Below, in pieces: positions 42,341-54,300 of a DNA stretch of 64,000 bases. The notes under the pieces were generated by a model that did not search any database, was not told the origin of the DNA, and saw nothing but the letters and a program-made list of their open reading frames with translations. Origin of the DNA: Halicephalobus mephisto (Eukaryota; Nematoda; Chromadorea; Rhabditida; Panagrolaimidae); NCBI GenBank assembly GCA_009193035.1, contig SWDT01000001.1, positions 62,001 through 126,000 of the forward strand. Direction: 5' to 3'. Position numbers and translations under genes: made by a program. How positions within the stretch are numbered: the first letter of the stretch is position 1; every line of letters begins with the position of its first letter.

Positions 42341-44910
42341 ATGGCTGCAGAAGATTATCCTAGTAGTGACAATGAAGAAAATTACGATGACTTGCATGTT
42401 TCTCAAAACCGACGAGGGAAGAAAGCCGGCGGTTGGCAGATCTTAGGTACATATCCTATTTTTTGTCTTTCATATATGAATTTCCTTTAGGCCTAGATCA
42501 TCCTGTGTTCAAAGGCATTGAGCGGATGGGATATCAACAACCAACTCCTATCCAACGCAAGACGATTCCCTTAATCCTCGACGGTAAGGACGTCGTCGCC
42601 ATGTCTCGTACTGGTAGCGGTAAAACTGCCGCATTTGTTGTTCCGTTGATTCAGAAGCTCAAAACGAGGAATACAACTGGTACTCGAGCATTGTTGTTGT
42701 CTCCTACTCGAGAGCTGGCCACACAAACCTTCAGTGTCGTCAAGCAACTGGGTAAATTTACCGGTCTTCGAGCTGCTTGCATCGTTGGAGGTGATAAAAT
42801 GGATGAGCAATTTTCAGCTATCCACGAAAATCCAGATATGTAAGTTTTTGTAGTTTTTGATATATGAATGTGCGATTTTTAGTCTGATTGCAACTCCTGG
42901 AAGACTACTCCATGTCGCTGTTGAAATGAAATTGAAATTGAACACTGTGCGGTATATTGTGTTTGACGAAGCCGATCGTCTTTTCGAAATGGGCTTTGCT
43001 GAACAGTTACATGTAAGGTTTTTAAATTTACCTTTTAAACAAATTTTGCTTTAGGATATCCTCAAACGACTGCCCGAAAGCCGACAAACTCTTTTGTTTT
43101 CTGCTACTTTGCCGAAGATCCTAGTGAATTTTGCGAAGGCAGGATTATCAGACCCTACTTTAGTTCGTCTGGATGTGGATACGAAGATTTCTGACAAGTT
43201 ATCATTGGCCTTCATTGCATGTCGTCCTAGTGACAAGATGTCTGCTCTTCTGTATCTGGCTCGTCGATGTGTTCAGCGCGAAGAACAGACAATTATTTTC
43301 TGTGCTACTATGAAACACGTCGAATACGTCTCTACTATTTTCCGGGAAGCTGGATTAGACTGTTGTTTCCTGTATAGTCAACTAGATGCTACTGCTCGGA
43401 AGATGAACATTGGACGTTTCAGGAATAAAAAATGCTTCTTACTTGTTGTTACAGATGTTGCAGCTCGCGGTGTAGACATTCCACTTCTGGACAATGCCAT
43501 CAATTTCCATTTCCCGGCGAAAGCGAAACTCTTTGTTCATCGTGTAGGTCGTGTTGCTCGAGCAGGCAAAGCTGGAACTGCCTATAGTCTGGTTTCTCAA
43601 GACGAAATGCCGTATGTGATGGATTTTTTCCTTTTTCTGGGCCGTCCTTTGAAGATTGCCGAACCTAATTCGGAATACAATCGTAGGTTTTTGGATTGGA
43701 ATTAAATTTTAATTGTTATATTTAGCGGATGAAGCTGTCATTGGAGGATTTCCGGATGATCTTGTTCATTTAGAAACAGATTTTCTGAAGGGAATTCATG
43801 AGGTGTCGATGGAAGTCTCAGATTTGAAACATAAGTCCGACAACGCTATGAAGAAATATACAGAAACGAGATCTGCTCCTTCTGCACAATCTGTTCGTCG
43901 ATTCAAGAAGGAATTTAAACAAATGGCTTTTCCACCTCATCCCGTTTTAGAAGCACACAAACTCACAATGTCTGCTGATTTCGATGTTTTGCAAGGCCTT
44001 CGTAATTATAAGCCAAATACTACTATTTTCGAGTTAAATACGAACTCAAAGCAAGCAGCTGCTGAAATTATGAAAGCTAAGAGAAAAGCTCATGGAAAAT
44101 ACATCAAAAACTCTGATAAAGAACCCAAACTTCCTGCTGAAGAACTTGCTGAAAAATTACATGAAAAATCGGACAACGAGGAAGAAATTTTCGAAGATAA
44201 CATTAAAATTACGAAATTGACAGATGCTGTGGTTCCTAAAAAGAAAACAAAAAAAGGAAAATATGATGAACAAAAAGAAAGAGATAAACTAGAGCATTAT
44301 GTTTCTTATCGTGCTGCTGATGACGAAACAGAACGTGGATTTCAAATGGATAATAATAGTTTTGATGCAATGGCGAAAGCGGCAAGTGTTGAAATAATTG
44401 CGGATGATGATAAAGGTATCAATAAAAACAAGGGTGTGAAGAAATGGTATGATTTTTAATTGTTTGATAGTTAATTTGATATTTTTTAGGGATCGTGTGA
44501 AGAAAAAATTTGTTGGTGAAACGACAATTAAGAGAATTAAAACGGAAGAAGGTACTCTTGTTCCTGCGTCGTATAGAAGTGGTCATTATGAGAAATGGCA
44601 AGAACAGAATAAAGTACGGTATCGGCATAGAGATGATGAGGATGAAAATCGTCCATATAACAATCTTGGTCGTCGTAAGAAGATCTGGCATACGAAGGGA
44701 AATAAAGCAGAAAAGTCAGTTAAAAATGAGTTGAAGAATCCAGAACAGATCTTTAAAGAACGTAGGAAAAGAGGAAAGAAACGTGACTTGATGGAGGGAC
44801 GTCGTCTTGAGAACTTGAAGCGGAAAGTTGGTCAATTGAAAAATCAAAAGTCGAAAAAACCACATCAAGCTGGTGGTAGACCTAGAAAAGCAGGAAATCG
44901 AAGGAAATAA
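42341..44910 (+). CDS. DDX54: DEAD-box RNA helicase DDX54/Dbp10
   Basis: Six exons in phase: 42341-42446, 42491-42839, 42883-43012, 43055-43682, 43726-44446 and 44490-44910, giving 784 aa. The helicase motifs run in order: Q motif [11 protein letters not shown], motif I SRTGSGKT, Ia PTRELATQ, Ib [31 protein letters not shown], then [22 protein letters not shown] and [12 protein letters not shown]. The C-terminal third carries the Dbp10-specific region ([20 protein letters not shown], then [15 protein letters not shown] and [15 protein letters not shown]), followed by a very basic tail. The protein acts in the nucleolus in 60S ribosomal subunit maturation. Introns are 40-45 bases. The start is the first ATG of the first exon, with acidic [17 protein letters not shown]. 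Confidence 0.94.
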
Positions 44911-44933
44911 TTGTTTATTGTTGTTGAGTTTTT

Positions 44934-44939
44934 AATAAA
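44934..44939 (+). terminator. AATAAA polyadenylation signal of DDX54
   Basis: AATAAA lies 24 bases after the DDX54 stop. The convergent receptor gene ends 95 bases past that stop, and TTTATT on this strand at 44941-44947 could give its signal, so the two 3' ends nearly overlap. Confidence 0.5.
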
Positions 44940-45004
44940 ATTTTTATTGAAATTTATCTTTGGATAAGTTTATTTAAATGTTTTCAAATAAATATAATTA
45001 AGAA

Positions 45005-46066
45005 TTATTTTCGTGGAGTTGTCCAAGCTCGAGGTGTCTGGAGATGGATTACGGTAACACTGGATTTGTTTTCTTTTTTAATTCGAAAAATTTTAGAAAA
45101 TTTTAAAATTAAATATCGTCGAAATGCACGAATGTAAATTAAAATAAGTAATAAATTAAAAAATTCATAAAGATAAATCGGCAACATTCCAAGAAATATC
45201 AATGTTGAAGCAAATGAAGCTCCGAATATTACTGTACCTACAATGAAAAAAACAGGAATAAAATAAAATAAAATTAAACATATTGTTTGAGAAAAAATTG
45301 ATTTATAAAGAATTTTTTGCATTAAAATTGTTTTATCATTTTTTGAAAAATTTTTTGATAAAATTATTTCTTGAAATAAACGGTAATGAATGTACGAAAA
45401 TGTAATTATTAAAAAAAAACCGATTATAATCATACTTATTCCGAGGGAAATTATCATGTTGTTTCGAAATACATCTAATTGAATACATGTTTGATGATTT
45501 GTTAAATATTTTTCAGCTAGATGATAATCTATTTTATCTTCGACTAATAGCATCTTGACGGTCGGATTTGTGTCAGCTACACTGGCTAGTAGAGGGTAGA
45601 CCACTGGAATCCCCATTACGGTACATACGATTATGTATATTAAAAATGGTTTTTTGTAATCGTAGAAGATTGTTCGAATTTTTGACATTTTTAGATGGGC
45701 GTATTGGAACAGCAGACACAAAAATATCCCTCCTAGATGAGTGATGTAAACTAGTGGGATAGTGACTACGGCCCATCTTAGAACAGACCCATTTGAGTAC
45801 CTCAGAAATCCTATGCTGCAAATAACCAAGGTTGGTGACGTCACGACCGGAGTCAACAAGTACAAGTAAAGACCGAAGAAAAAAGTTGAAATCAGATTTG
45901 TTAACAAATAAATTTTGTATTTTTTCATAGATTCGGGCGAATGATAAGAAATTAAATAAATCACCATCAAAGTTAGGAAAAATTTAACCACATAAGTGAC
46001 ATTGATGAAATATACGTAATAATATTCTATTTTTTCCAAAAGCAATAAATCCGTGTTACTCGACAT
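45005..46066 (-). CDS. Serpentine chemoreceptor-like 7TM GPCR, intronless
   Basis: A single open frame of 353 aa shows seven hydrophobic helices, for example VKFFLTLMVIYLISYHSPES, VCSIGFLRYS flanked by helices 2 and 3, and LGISMIIIGFFLIITFSYIH. The pattern SPESMKKYKIYLL after helix 1 corresponds to the conserved TP..M..YK..LL of the nematode str/srh/srd-type superfamilies. The C-terminal block YEFFNLLLILIYIRAFRRYL resembles the NP.I...ry end region. Such receptors sit in sensory cilia and detect odorants. Most worm relatives contain introns, while this one has none, which could point to a retrocopy or intron loss. The nearest family cannot be decided by eye. Confidence 0.72.
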   Translation of the reverse strand: MSSNTDLLLLEKIEYYYVYFINVTYVVKFFLTLMVIYLISYHSPESMKKYKIYLLTNLISTFFFGLYLYLLTPVVTSPTLVICSIGFLRYSNGSVLRWAVVTIPLVYITHLGGIFLCLLFQYAHLKMSKIRTIFYDYKKPFLIYIIVCTVMGIPVVYPLLASVADTNPTVKMLLVEDKIDYHLAEKYLTNHQTCIQLDVFRNNMIISLGISMIIIGFFLIITFSYIHYRLFQEIILSKNFSKNDKTILMQKILYKSIFSQTICLILFYFIPVFFIVGTVIFGASFASTLIFLGMLPIYLYEFFNLLLILIYIRAFRRYLILKFSKIFRIKKENKSSVTVIHLQTPRAWTTPRK

Positions 46067-47575
46067 TGGTTTTTGAAATTAAAGTTGTTCATAAAGTTTC
46101 AATTTCAATATTTCGATTAAAAAATTACAAAACACCTGGTCGAAGTAAAATTTAATCAACAAGGATTAAAGTTAAGCAAACACACATACAATGTAACTCA
46201 GGTGAAGTTACATCTGAAATTTGACATTTCGGAAATAATTAAAACAATCATCTTTCGAAACATACTTTGACTTTGGCTATGATACCGTATATGTTGAAAC
46301 TTTCGACATCTGCTGGAGTAGAAAACAAAAGTATAATGATAATCTTTGCTAAAAAGTGAGATACAATTTATATTTATATTTCCTCTCGTACAGTACAACT
46401 GAGAATCTCATCCATGAAATACAGTACTCCAAGTCCCTGATATTCAGGCTATCGCTTCAGATGCTTCTTTTATAATTTAGTTTCTGTCTTAACAAGGTGA
46501 AGTTACATCTGAAACCTGAGATTTCGGAAAATATTAAAACAATCATCTTTCGAAACATACTTTGACTTTGGTTATGATACTGTATGTGTTAAAACTTTTG
46601 ACATCCATATAAATTTCAGAAATAAAGTTTAATTCTTAAATAATAATAATATGATCATCAATAATCCTCCAAATTAACACAACTAAAATAGCTGATTTAG
46701 CTACAGTAACGTAATAGTATAAATATCATTTCTAGCTCATCCTTTTTTTTCATTCCAAAAGTTTATCATTAACCACATGTTTGATTACGGGAAAGCTTTA
46801 ACCTTTAACCTCTACAAGTTTGTCATTATTATTATTTTTCCCAAGTAAATGGTTCACTTCGCCTCGAACAGCATTTGAATGTTTGTTAAAAATTAAATAT
46901 TTTAGAAGAGTATTTATGAGAAACACTCTCAAATGGCACCTTTCGCTTTCGCACTATGCAAAAAATAAGACGTGAGTTGCGATCCTCAACTTGATGCTCT
47001 CGTTCTAGCGAAATTACTGTGTAGATAAGAAAACGTTAGGAAAATGTGGTTGGGGAGATTTGAGACAGTATACCATATTGAAAAATGCTATAAAAAGTTT
47101 ATTCTATATTATATTTTTTGGGCGAAATAGTTGGAAAACAAATAAATGATGAAATGGGAAAATGGGAAGAGGATGGACGAGCTAGAAATGGTATTTATAT
47201 ACTACTTAACATGAATAATGGACATATAGGGTTCTTTCCAACGAGTCCACGTGGAAGATAAGATTATTAAAAATATTTAATGAATTAATGATTTTTCATA
47301 AGTGTGCTTTTGTGGTCAATTTGCGCTTTGAATAAGCAACCTTGATCCCGACACGAATGTTTGTTTCAGTGGTTTTTTATATGGAATTGGATTCCTAATT
47401 GTTCCTTGTTTTCTATTACTTTTTTTTACTTTTTTACTTTTATTCCTATGTCGCACAAAATCAAAATTTACAAACAATTTCAATTTTCAATTGTCTGCTC
47501 CTTTGACCCAATTCTCCCATTGGTGACGTGCGTAGGGGGGTTTCCTATTATTCTATTTTTATTTGTAATACATAA
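46067..47575. other. Intergenic with a repeated block
   Basis: A block of about 113 bases (AGGTGAAGTTACATCTGAAA, ACAATCATCTTTCGAAACAT, ACTTTGACTTTGG) occurs at 46197 and 46494. Between them, 46331-46450 is related to 24466-24605. From 46620 to 47575 no gene, repeat or RNA is apparent. Confidence 0.5.
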
Positions 47576-47577
47576 GT

Positions 47578-47928
47578 TACAAACAAAGGTGCTTCCGAAG
47601 AATTTTGGGCGTCAACCACCTTAGCCGGGTCTCCAACAACCAAATCCTTCTACAAAGCGGGTCTCGAAGAATCCAGGACACAGTGACAGAACGCAGAATG
47701 AGATTCGCAGGATATATTCTAAGAATGCTGGACCATCGACATCCAAAGATTGCCATGACGTGGATCCGAAAAGGTGGGAAACGAAAACAAGGACGTCCGA
47801 AAACCTCATGGAGATCTACATTTAAAGAAGACTTGAAACATGCAGAAGTTCCATAAGAATCAGCGACAGAAATCGCAGCTGACAGAACAAATTGGAAAAA
47901 CGTTGTTACTCTATGTGCTTGTCACTAA
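47578..47928 (+). pseudogene. 3' fragment of a LINE (non-LTR retrotransposon) ORF2
   Basis: The frame reads QRCFRRILGVNHLSRVSNNQ, then RRMRFAGYILRMLDHRHPKI, KGGKRKQGRPKTSWRSTFKE and, after one in-frame TAA (47854-47856), ESATEIAADRTNWKNVVTLC. The LRRILG, GHVLRM-like, GKRxxGRPKTxWR and ADR..W boxes are the conserved end of reverse transcriptase ORFs of many animal LINEs. The RT core is absent upstream, so it is a 5'-truncated dead copy. Confidence 0.8.
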
Positions 47929-48424
47929 GGAAAATAAAGAAGAAAGAGAAATTACAAACAAAGTTTACCGTCAAGACCAAACAATGATATGCAAAAAAAA
48001 ATAATAACATAATTGACACAAATATTTTTAGATTACAGTATACCAATTGATTAACAATTGGAAGTTTGATTATGACAAATGTTAGATTCCTAAATTGAAT
48101 GATATATATTTCCAGAATTTAGTTGATTTTTATGTATGAAATATTATTTTCAAATTTTTTTGCAATTAATGAAGAAAAAAATTAATAACCTAGTTATCGG
48201 GAGAGTTAGGAATATATTAAAACGTATTATGCGTAATTTTGGACTTTTTCGGACACAGAAATTTAGAAATTCTTAAGTTTGGAAAAATGTAGGATGGAAT
48301 AATGAGATTTGTAGATTCTGAATCTGAAATCAGAACTGGAGGTTTGTCTTCAAGTTGTGGGATTCTGAATTTCGAAATGTCGAATACTACTCAATTTAGC
48401 TGTGGGACGTCTACAAAATGTGAT

Positions 48425-48625
48425 ATATCGTAAAACCTCTAATAGAAGTACTGCCCGTCTATTTTTCAACTTTTTAAAAATGGTGCCCTTCTATTTTTCA
48501 ACTTTTTAAAAATGGTGCCCGTCTATTTTTCAACTTTTTTAAAAATGGTGCCCGTCTATTTTTCAATGTTCCCCAAAAAGTACCCGTCTAATAAAGGTGC
48601 CCTTCTATTGGAGGTTTTACGGTAC
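48425..48625. mobile_element. Short TIR element with a 33-bp tandem core
   Basis: Ends TATCGTAAAACCTCTAATAG and CTATTGGAGGTTTTACGGTA are inverted copies. Between them are about four units of GGTGCCCGTCTATTTTTCAA plus CTTTTTAAAAAT. Similar short elements with CCTCTAATAG ends are common in Caenorhabditis introns. Confidence 0.7.
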
Positions 48626-48629
48626 ATTA

Positions 48630-49470
48630 CAGTAAGGTCTCTAGTCGATTATTAAACAGGGATTTTTGTCCAGAGATCTATTGAATAACTTGCAAGTTAA
48701 AAAAATAAATTTTTTCAAATTAACTTTCGTAAATTATTAAATTTCAAAAATAGACAAAACTTTCTATACATCACGTACCGTAGTTTAGAATTCTCCAGAT
48801 TCATTCAGAAAAATATAGTTTTGAAGAAATAATTATGAAACAATTCCTACGCAAAATGAAAATTGTCACGTAGGACAGTTTTTAATAAATTCCGAAAATT
48901 AGAGTCGAGACTATGTCATAAAAAAGTTCATTTTTGAATTTTTATAACAACATGAGAAGCATTCTAATTAAAAAAGCAAAATTTTGAAATTTTTAAACTT
49001 TATGAAAAGTGAATTTTGAAATAATAAAAAAATGATAAATTTGACAACTTATTTTTCGAGTTAATTCTAAAAATTCCACTAAAATTTAATTTTTAAAATA
49101 TTAAGATTATATTTTTGAAAAATCACATAAATGTTAAATTTTGTATTTTTGGATCTCAACTGGAAAAGTTTTGGAAATTCGTTTCAAGACCACTTTGTAG
49201 AAATTTATTTTTACTGTACTATGACCATTTTCGAATTTTTGAAAAATCGTGTAAATCCAAATTTTATATTTCTGTCTCAACTGGAAAGTTCTAGATTTTC
49301 GTGCTGAGACCAGTCCACAACAACACTCATTTTTTATTTTCGTGAAAATATGACAATTGTTCTCCGAAAATGAGTGAGATGGCTGCTGGTTGTTGATGCG
49401 GCCATATCAGGCTTCCCTTAGAGAATCCAGGTTATTTCAAAAAGCAAATCAATCATTTTCGTCATATCGA
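48630..49470. other. Upstream flank of the RGS gene
   Basis: Mostly AT-rich. At 49090-49320 two degenerate units (TTTTGGATCTCAACTGGAAA, TCTGTCTCAACTGGAAAGTT) resemble the 120-bp array at 26640-27235. A CTTCCCTTAG at 49412-49424 could be a leader splice site. No separate gene is supported. Confidence 0.4.
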
Positions 49471-49474
49471 GACA

Positions 49475-51359
49475 ATGATTACATTTCCCTGCAATTGTGG
49501 TTTCGTTAATTTCAAAGTTTTGAACAATTCCGAAGATGTCAGAATAGAATTGGAAAAAAATGTAAGAATTTCTTAAAATATAAATTTTATTATTTAAAAT
49601 CTTTATTAAAAATTAATTTTTTAAATTTATTCAAAATTAATTTTTTAAAATCTTTATTCAAAATATATTTTTTTTATTTATTCAAAATTAATTTCTTTAA
49701 ATCTTTATTCAAAATATATTTTTTTTATTTATTTAACATTAATTTTTTTTATTTATTTAAAATTAGTTTAATTTTTATTAAAAATATATTTTTTTATTTA
49801 TTTGAAATTAATTTTTTAAAATCTTTATTAAAAATTTATTTTTTTCGGATTTTTTGTAGATTGAGGATTTCTGTCCGGATACCAGTCCAGAGGTCAGTCT
49901 CAGAATCGACGGAGAAGAAGATAAATTCGAAATTAAATTTGTCGAAGATGGATATTCATTACGGTTATCCAGAGCCGTCGAAGTTGAATTGATCGAGAGA
50001 AACGAAAATTACTTTCTTTTGGCTGTTTTTAAAAGATCTTATTGTGCTTATGGAGTAGCTGTCTTCGTTCCATATATGGATTTATTTCTACCGTTCTTCG
50101 GCGGTCTTCATGCTGTTCTGTTGGTAAGTGGTAGGATTGGTTGATTCTCGAGGATAAAACAGATAGTGCCTTGGGGGCATTTGATCCCTAAACTCGCACT
50201 GGTTTGGAAATTTTCTTTCGAAATCAGTCTTGACCACGACTGGCATGTTAGAAACCGAAAAGACCGGTCCGGGAAGATGGGAAATAGGTTGTAGGATTCA
50301 GATCCCCTGAGGACTTGCGGCCCCTAAGCTCCTACTGATTTCGAAATTCTTCACTTTTAAGTTTTTTGATTATTTAAGAGAGATTTAAGCACTTCGAGAA
50401 CTGACGAAATTTTTTAAAAGTAAAAAATTGTAAGGTAGTTTTTTCCTCGAGGACATTAAATCCCTAGATTGAAACTGATTTCGGAATTAAATCGACTTCA
50501 GTAGTTACTTGATTACCATTTTGGGGAATTTCAAGAACTAGTGACATTACTGTAAAAAAGTAAAAAAGTAAAAAAGTAAAAAATTAAAAAATTAAAAAAG
50601 TAAAAAGTAAAAAATTAAAAAAGTAAAAAAAGTAAAAAATTAAAAAATCAAATACCTCAAGGAAAAAATTACTCTAAAATTTACTTTTTTACATTTTTTT
50701 TGACCATGATTGTCATTTTAGGCCATTTGAAGAACCAATAAGATTGGTCTTGAAAAATAAAAAGTAAACTGCTTTTGCGAAATCAAGGACCAAAAATCGT
50801 ACAACTTATCTTCCGTAGGTGGCGCATAACATGCATCAGAGCGTTCTTTCGAATAATCGGAAGTTAGAAGTCCAGGTGGTTTGATCACCTTTCCTATCTT
50901 CCCGCCAGTTTTCTGCCAGCCATTCCTCGAAATTTTCTTTAAAAAATTAAAATTTTCTTCAAAAAAATTAAAAATTTCTTTAAAAAATCAAAATTTTTCT
51001 TTAAAAAATTAAAATTTTCTTTAAAAAATTAAAAATTTCTTTAAAAAATTAAAATTTTCTTTAAAAAATCAAAATTTTTCTTTAAAAAAATTAAAAATTT
51101 CTTTAAAAATTAAAATTTTTCTTTAAAAAATTAAAATTTTCTTCAAAAAATCTAAATTTTTCTTCAAAAATTAAACTTTCTGTTTAAAATCGAAAAGTTT
51201 ATTTAAAAAGTTGCAATTTTTTATTCGAAAATTTTGATTTTTATCCGAAAATGCATTGTGAAGGTAACTTTATCCGATCTGGAAAATGCGGAGTTAGAGA
51301 TTCTCGAAGAAAAACGGCCGAAAGATTTCGAAGAAAACGAACTTTTGGTTCCACGTTAG
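49475..51359 (+). CDS. Probable N-terminal part of the RGS gene (or a separate 148-aa gene)
   Basis: Three exons join in phase 0: 49475-49561, 49860-50123 and 51264-51359, ending at TAG. The sequence starts MITFPCNCGFVNFKVLNNSE, has an alternating beta-like stretch (DGEEDKFEIKFVEDGYSLRL), an aromatic hydrophobic patch (YMDLFLPFFGGLHAVLLV) and an acidic end (DLENAELEILEEKRPKDFEE). No known family seen. Just after the TAG, shifting the frame by one base continues as LENIAEDFPSVQK, which splices in phase into the RGS gene. I therefore suspect one gene with a one-base error or mutation near 51357. The acceptor before 51264 (TTGTGAAG) is weak. Confidence 0.5.
50540..51240. repeat. Low-complexity blocks in the intron
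   Basis: 50560-50650 is a GTAAAAAA-type run. 50936-51190 is a tandem of TTTCTTTAAAAAATTAAAA of about 19-21 bases. Between them no signal is visible. Confidence 0.65.
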
Positions 51360-54300
51360 AGAATATTGCAGAAGATTTCCCCAGTGTTCAAAAGGTTAGG
51401 AAAACTAATAATTTTAAAATTGTTTAAAAAAGTATATATTTGAACTTTATTCTTTCCGTTTCAGCGATACCGAGAACCTTTCAGAAAGGTCCGAGAACCT
51501 TCATCTGGAGTCCCGACGGAGGTTAGTTATTGTTTTTGACTTTTCCCCAGGGAATCAGTTAAAGTTGAATTTGACATTTGACCAGCATCTCTCTCGAGAT
51601 TGTGTTCCTCAATTAGGGTTTTTTAATTGGCGAAGCTCATTGAATTCCTTCAAAGGGTCCACCATTTTTGTTGTTTTTTTTCTCGTCACTTGAATTCCAG
51701 TCGTGAAAAACCTCACGATAAACGCCTATCTTATGTATCTTATGTATGTTGAATTCCAGTCCGGACCAGCATTCCGGTCCCGACGAGTCCTCTATGCGGA
51801 TGTCCGTTTGCTGCTGTTTGATTTTTTTAAATTTTTGATTTATTCATTTTTTAGAAAATTTTCCAAATCTGATTATGATAACAACTTCATCAATTGCAAT
51901 TCCCGAAAAATCAAGGAATATTGACGAATTTCCGGTTTTTTTTTCGTTGTACTTTACTCTTGTCCAATTTGAAGTTTTCAGTTCTGAAGCCGTCATTTTG
52001 TCAGTTTTTAGGATTTATTTTTTAAGTTTCCTGAATTAGGACAAATTTGGCGCTTTTTCGCAGAACTTCGGAGCAGGATTAGAGCGGTTCTGTTTAGTCT
52101 GGATTAACACCTTTTTTATAGTAATTATCCCGGACTAAAGTTTGCAATTTTACTCTTAGAAATTGTTTTCGTCAAAATCCCAGACCATATTTTTGGATAA
52201 AAAAAAATTTAAAAAATTTAAAAATTAAATATTTTTTAAAATAGGAAAATTGGAATTTTTGAAATTTGATGTTTTGGTTTTTTTCCTCTAGGATATCGAT
52301 CTTCGAAATTTGATGTTTTGCTTGTTTTTTCCTCTAGGATATCGATCTAAATCTGGGTTGCGCGCGTCCCGGCAGCTGTTAAAGAAAAAGCTTTTTTCTG
52401 TAGCCAACATGAACTGAATTCAGCAATGGCTTCTCCTCCATCAGTTTCCCCTCTTCTGCCCCTTCATTTTGTTCCAAAATAGGCAAGAAGCATTTCGACA
52501 CGGACAGACAAGGACCTGCCTCAGAAGTTAAAGTTTTTGACAAGGAAAAGCTTTGAATAGTTGCATTTCTCTCCTTGTCACATCAGTCTTGCCATTATTC
52601 GTTGGTGGCCGACCATTTTTCGTTCTTGCGGTTGCCGGATTGCATGTGTGTTCCCTCACGAGGACGAAGGAGGGGACTTGCTTCAAGCAGGCTTAACTTA
52701 GCTGCTATTGGAGAGACTTGCTTGGCTTACATGCCAGTCTGTCAGACATCGCTTTGTATAGGAACTTAGCTGGCCAACTAACAAGAAGCCTTTTTGCCCG
52801 TGGAACCGATTGAACTAGTTCTTTTGCGACAATTCTCTGTGGCAATTCGACTTGTTCGTTGCTTTAAGCATAGCCCTCTGGCTCTGGCATTGCCTGCGGC
52901 TTCCTGTGGTCTATTCACTCTCGTTATGCTTGCACCATCATCTTCATCATCTGTCGATGTCAGCAATCTTTTTCAGCTCTTTTTTAACGATTAGAAAATT
53001 TGCGATTGCATTTTTCTATTTTTTTTTACGATTAATTATTTTTACAAATTTATTTTTTTAAATTTTATGTTTAAAAAAACCGAATATTTTTTACCATAAA
53101 TTTAATATTTAAAAATTAAAATATCGATAAATTTATTTTTTTATTTATTAAAATTTTTAATTCGAAAATTACAATTATTAATTTTTTAGATTTTATTTTT
53201 TGGAAAAATTTAAGTTTTATTTTTCATTAAAAGTTGTAATTTTTAATTAAATTAAAAAAAATCGATTTTTTAAACTTTAAACAAAAATATTTAAAATTTT
53301 TCGATTTTTAAAGTTTTAAATTTTTTAATATTTTTAATATTTTAAATTTTTTTGGTTTATTAAAAAATTAAGATACAATTTGTAGTAATTTTAAAATTTT
53401 TCTAAATTGTCATTTTTTGAAAATCTGTGTTTTTCGTAAAAATGATTTTTTTCATTTTTTTTTCAAAAATACCAAATTTTTCTGAATACTTCCAAAAAAT
53501 AAAAGTATCAATTTTTTCACGAATCTGGATTGCTGGAGGAGTAATATTGACCTTATGGAATTCCCCATTGAGTAATCTTATCTAAAAATACTCAAATGTA
53601 AAGGCCGTCTATTTTTGTAATTCACAACGACGTTGGTTGTTTCATTTTTAGTCCTCGGTTTTATTATTTTTAACATTCTTAATGCCGGAAGCATTTTCCA
53701 GCGTTGTTATTTCTCTCAAGTGGCAGCAAAAATGCAACATACTTAGGCTGCTAAATCTAATCATAAGTCTTTCCTGAGACGTTCAATTTGCCATATACCA
53801 ACTGTTTTTGGTTTGTTGTGTTGGGTTCTCGAGGGGAAAGGACTGAATGAGAGAATAGTGTACCATGGACAGCATTTGGAGTAAAGCACAGGGCATACCG
53901 TAGTGGCAAGAAGACGTCCCGGACGGGGGTTCAGGGTCCTTCTGCGTCTTCCGCCCCAGGCTGTTAGGTCTTGAGGGCCATCCTTCTCCGGAGGTATGTC
54001 AGTCCTCGTCTTCTTGGACTCCTCGGTCCAACATTACCCTCCAGAATAACGTTGTTAGCTTTCCAATTTGAATGCCTCCCTGAAATTACGCTCATCCTTT
54101 TTGAGCTGCCTTCTTTTTTGAGACTCGCGAAAATGAAATTCACAGTGTAATTTATTGATGCTTTAGTTGTGGACAAAGTCGTATAGGACGAGAAGCATCC
54201 GAAATTTCGCACGTGCTAGACTTTATGAGCCCGAATTCGCCGCGCATAAAGCTGGCTCCGTCATTGAGCCTGAATCACAAGGGAAACGTAATTAAGAATC

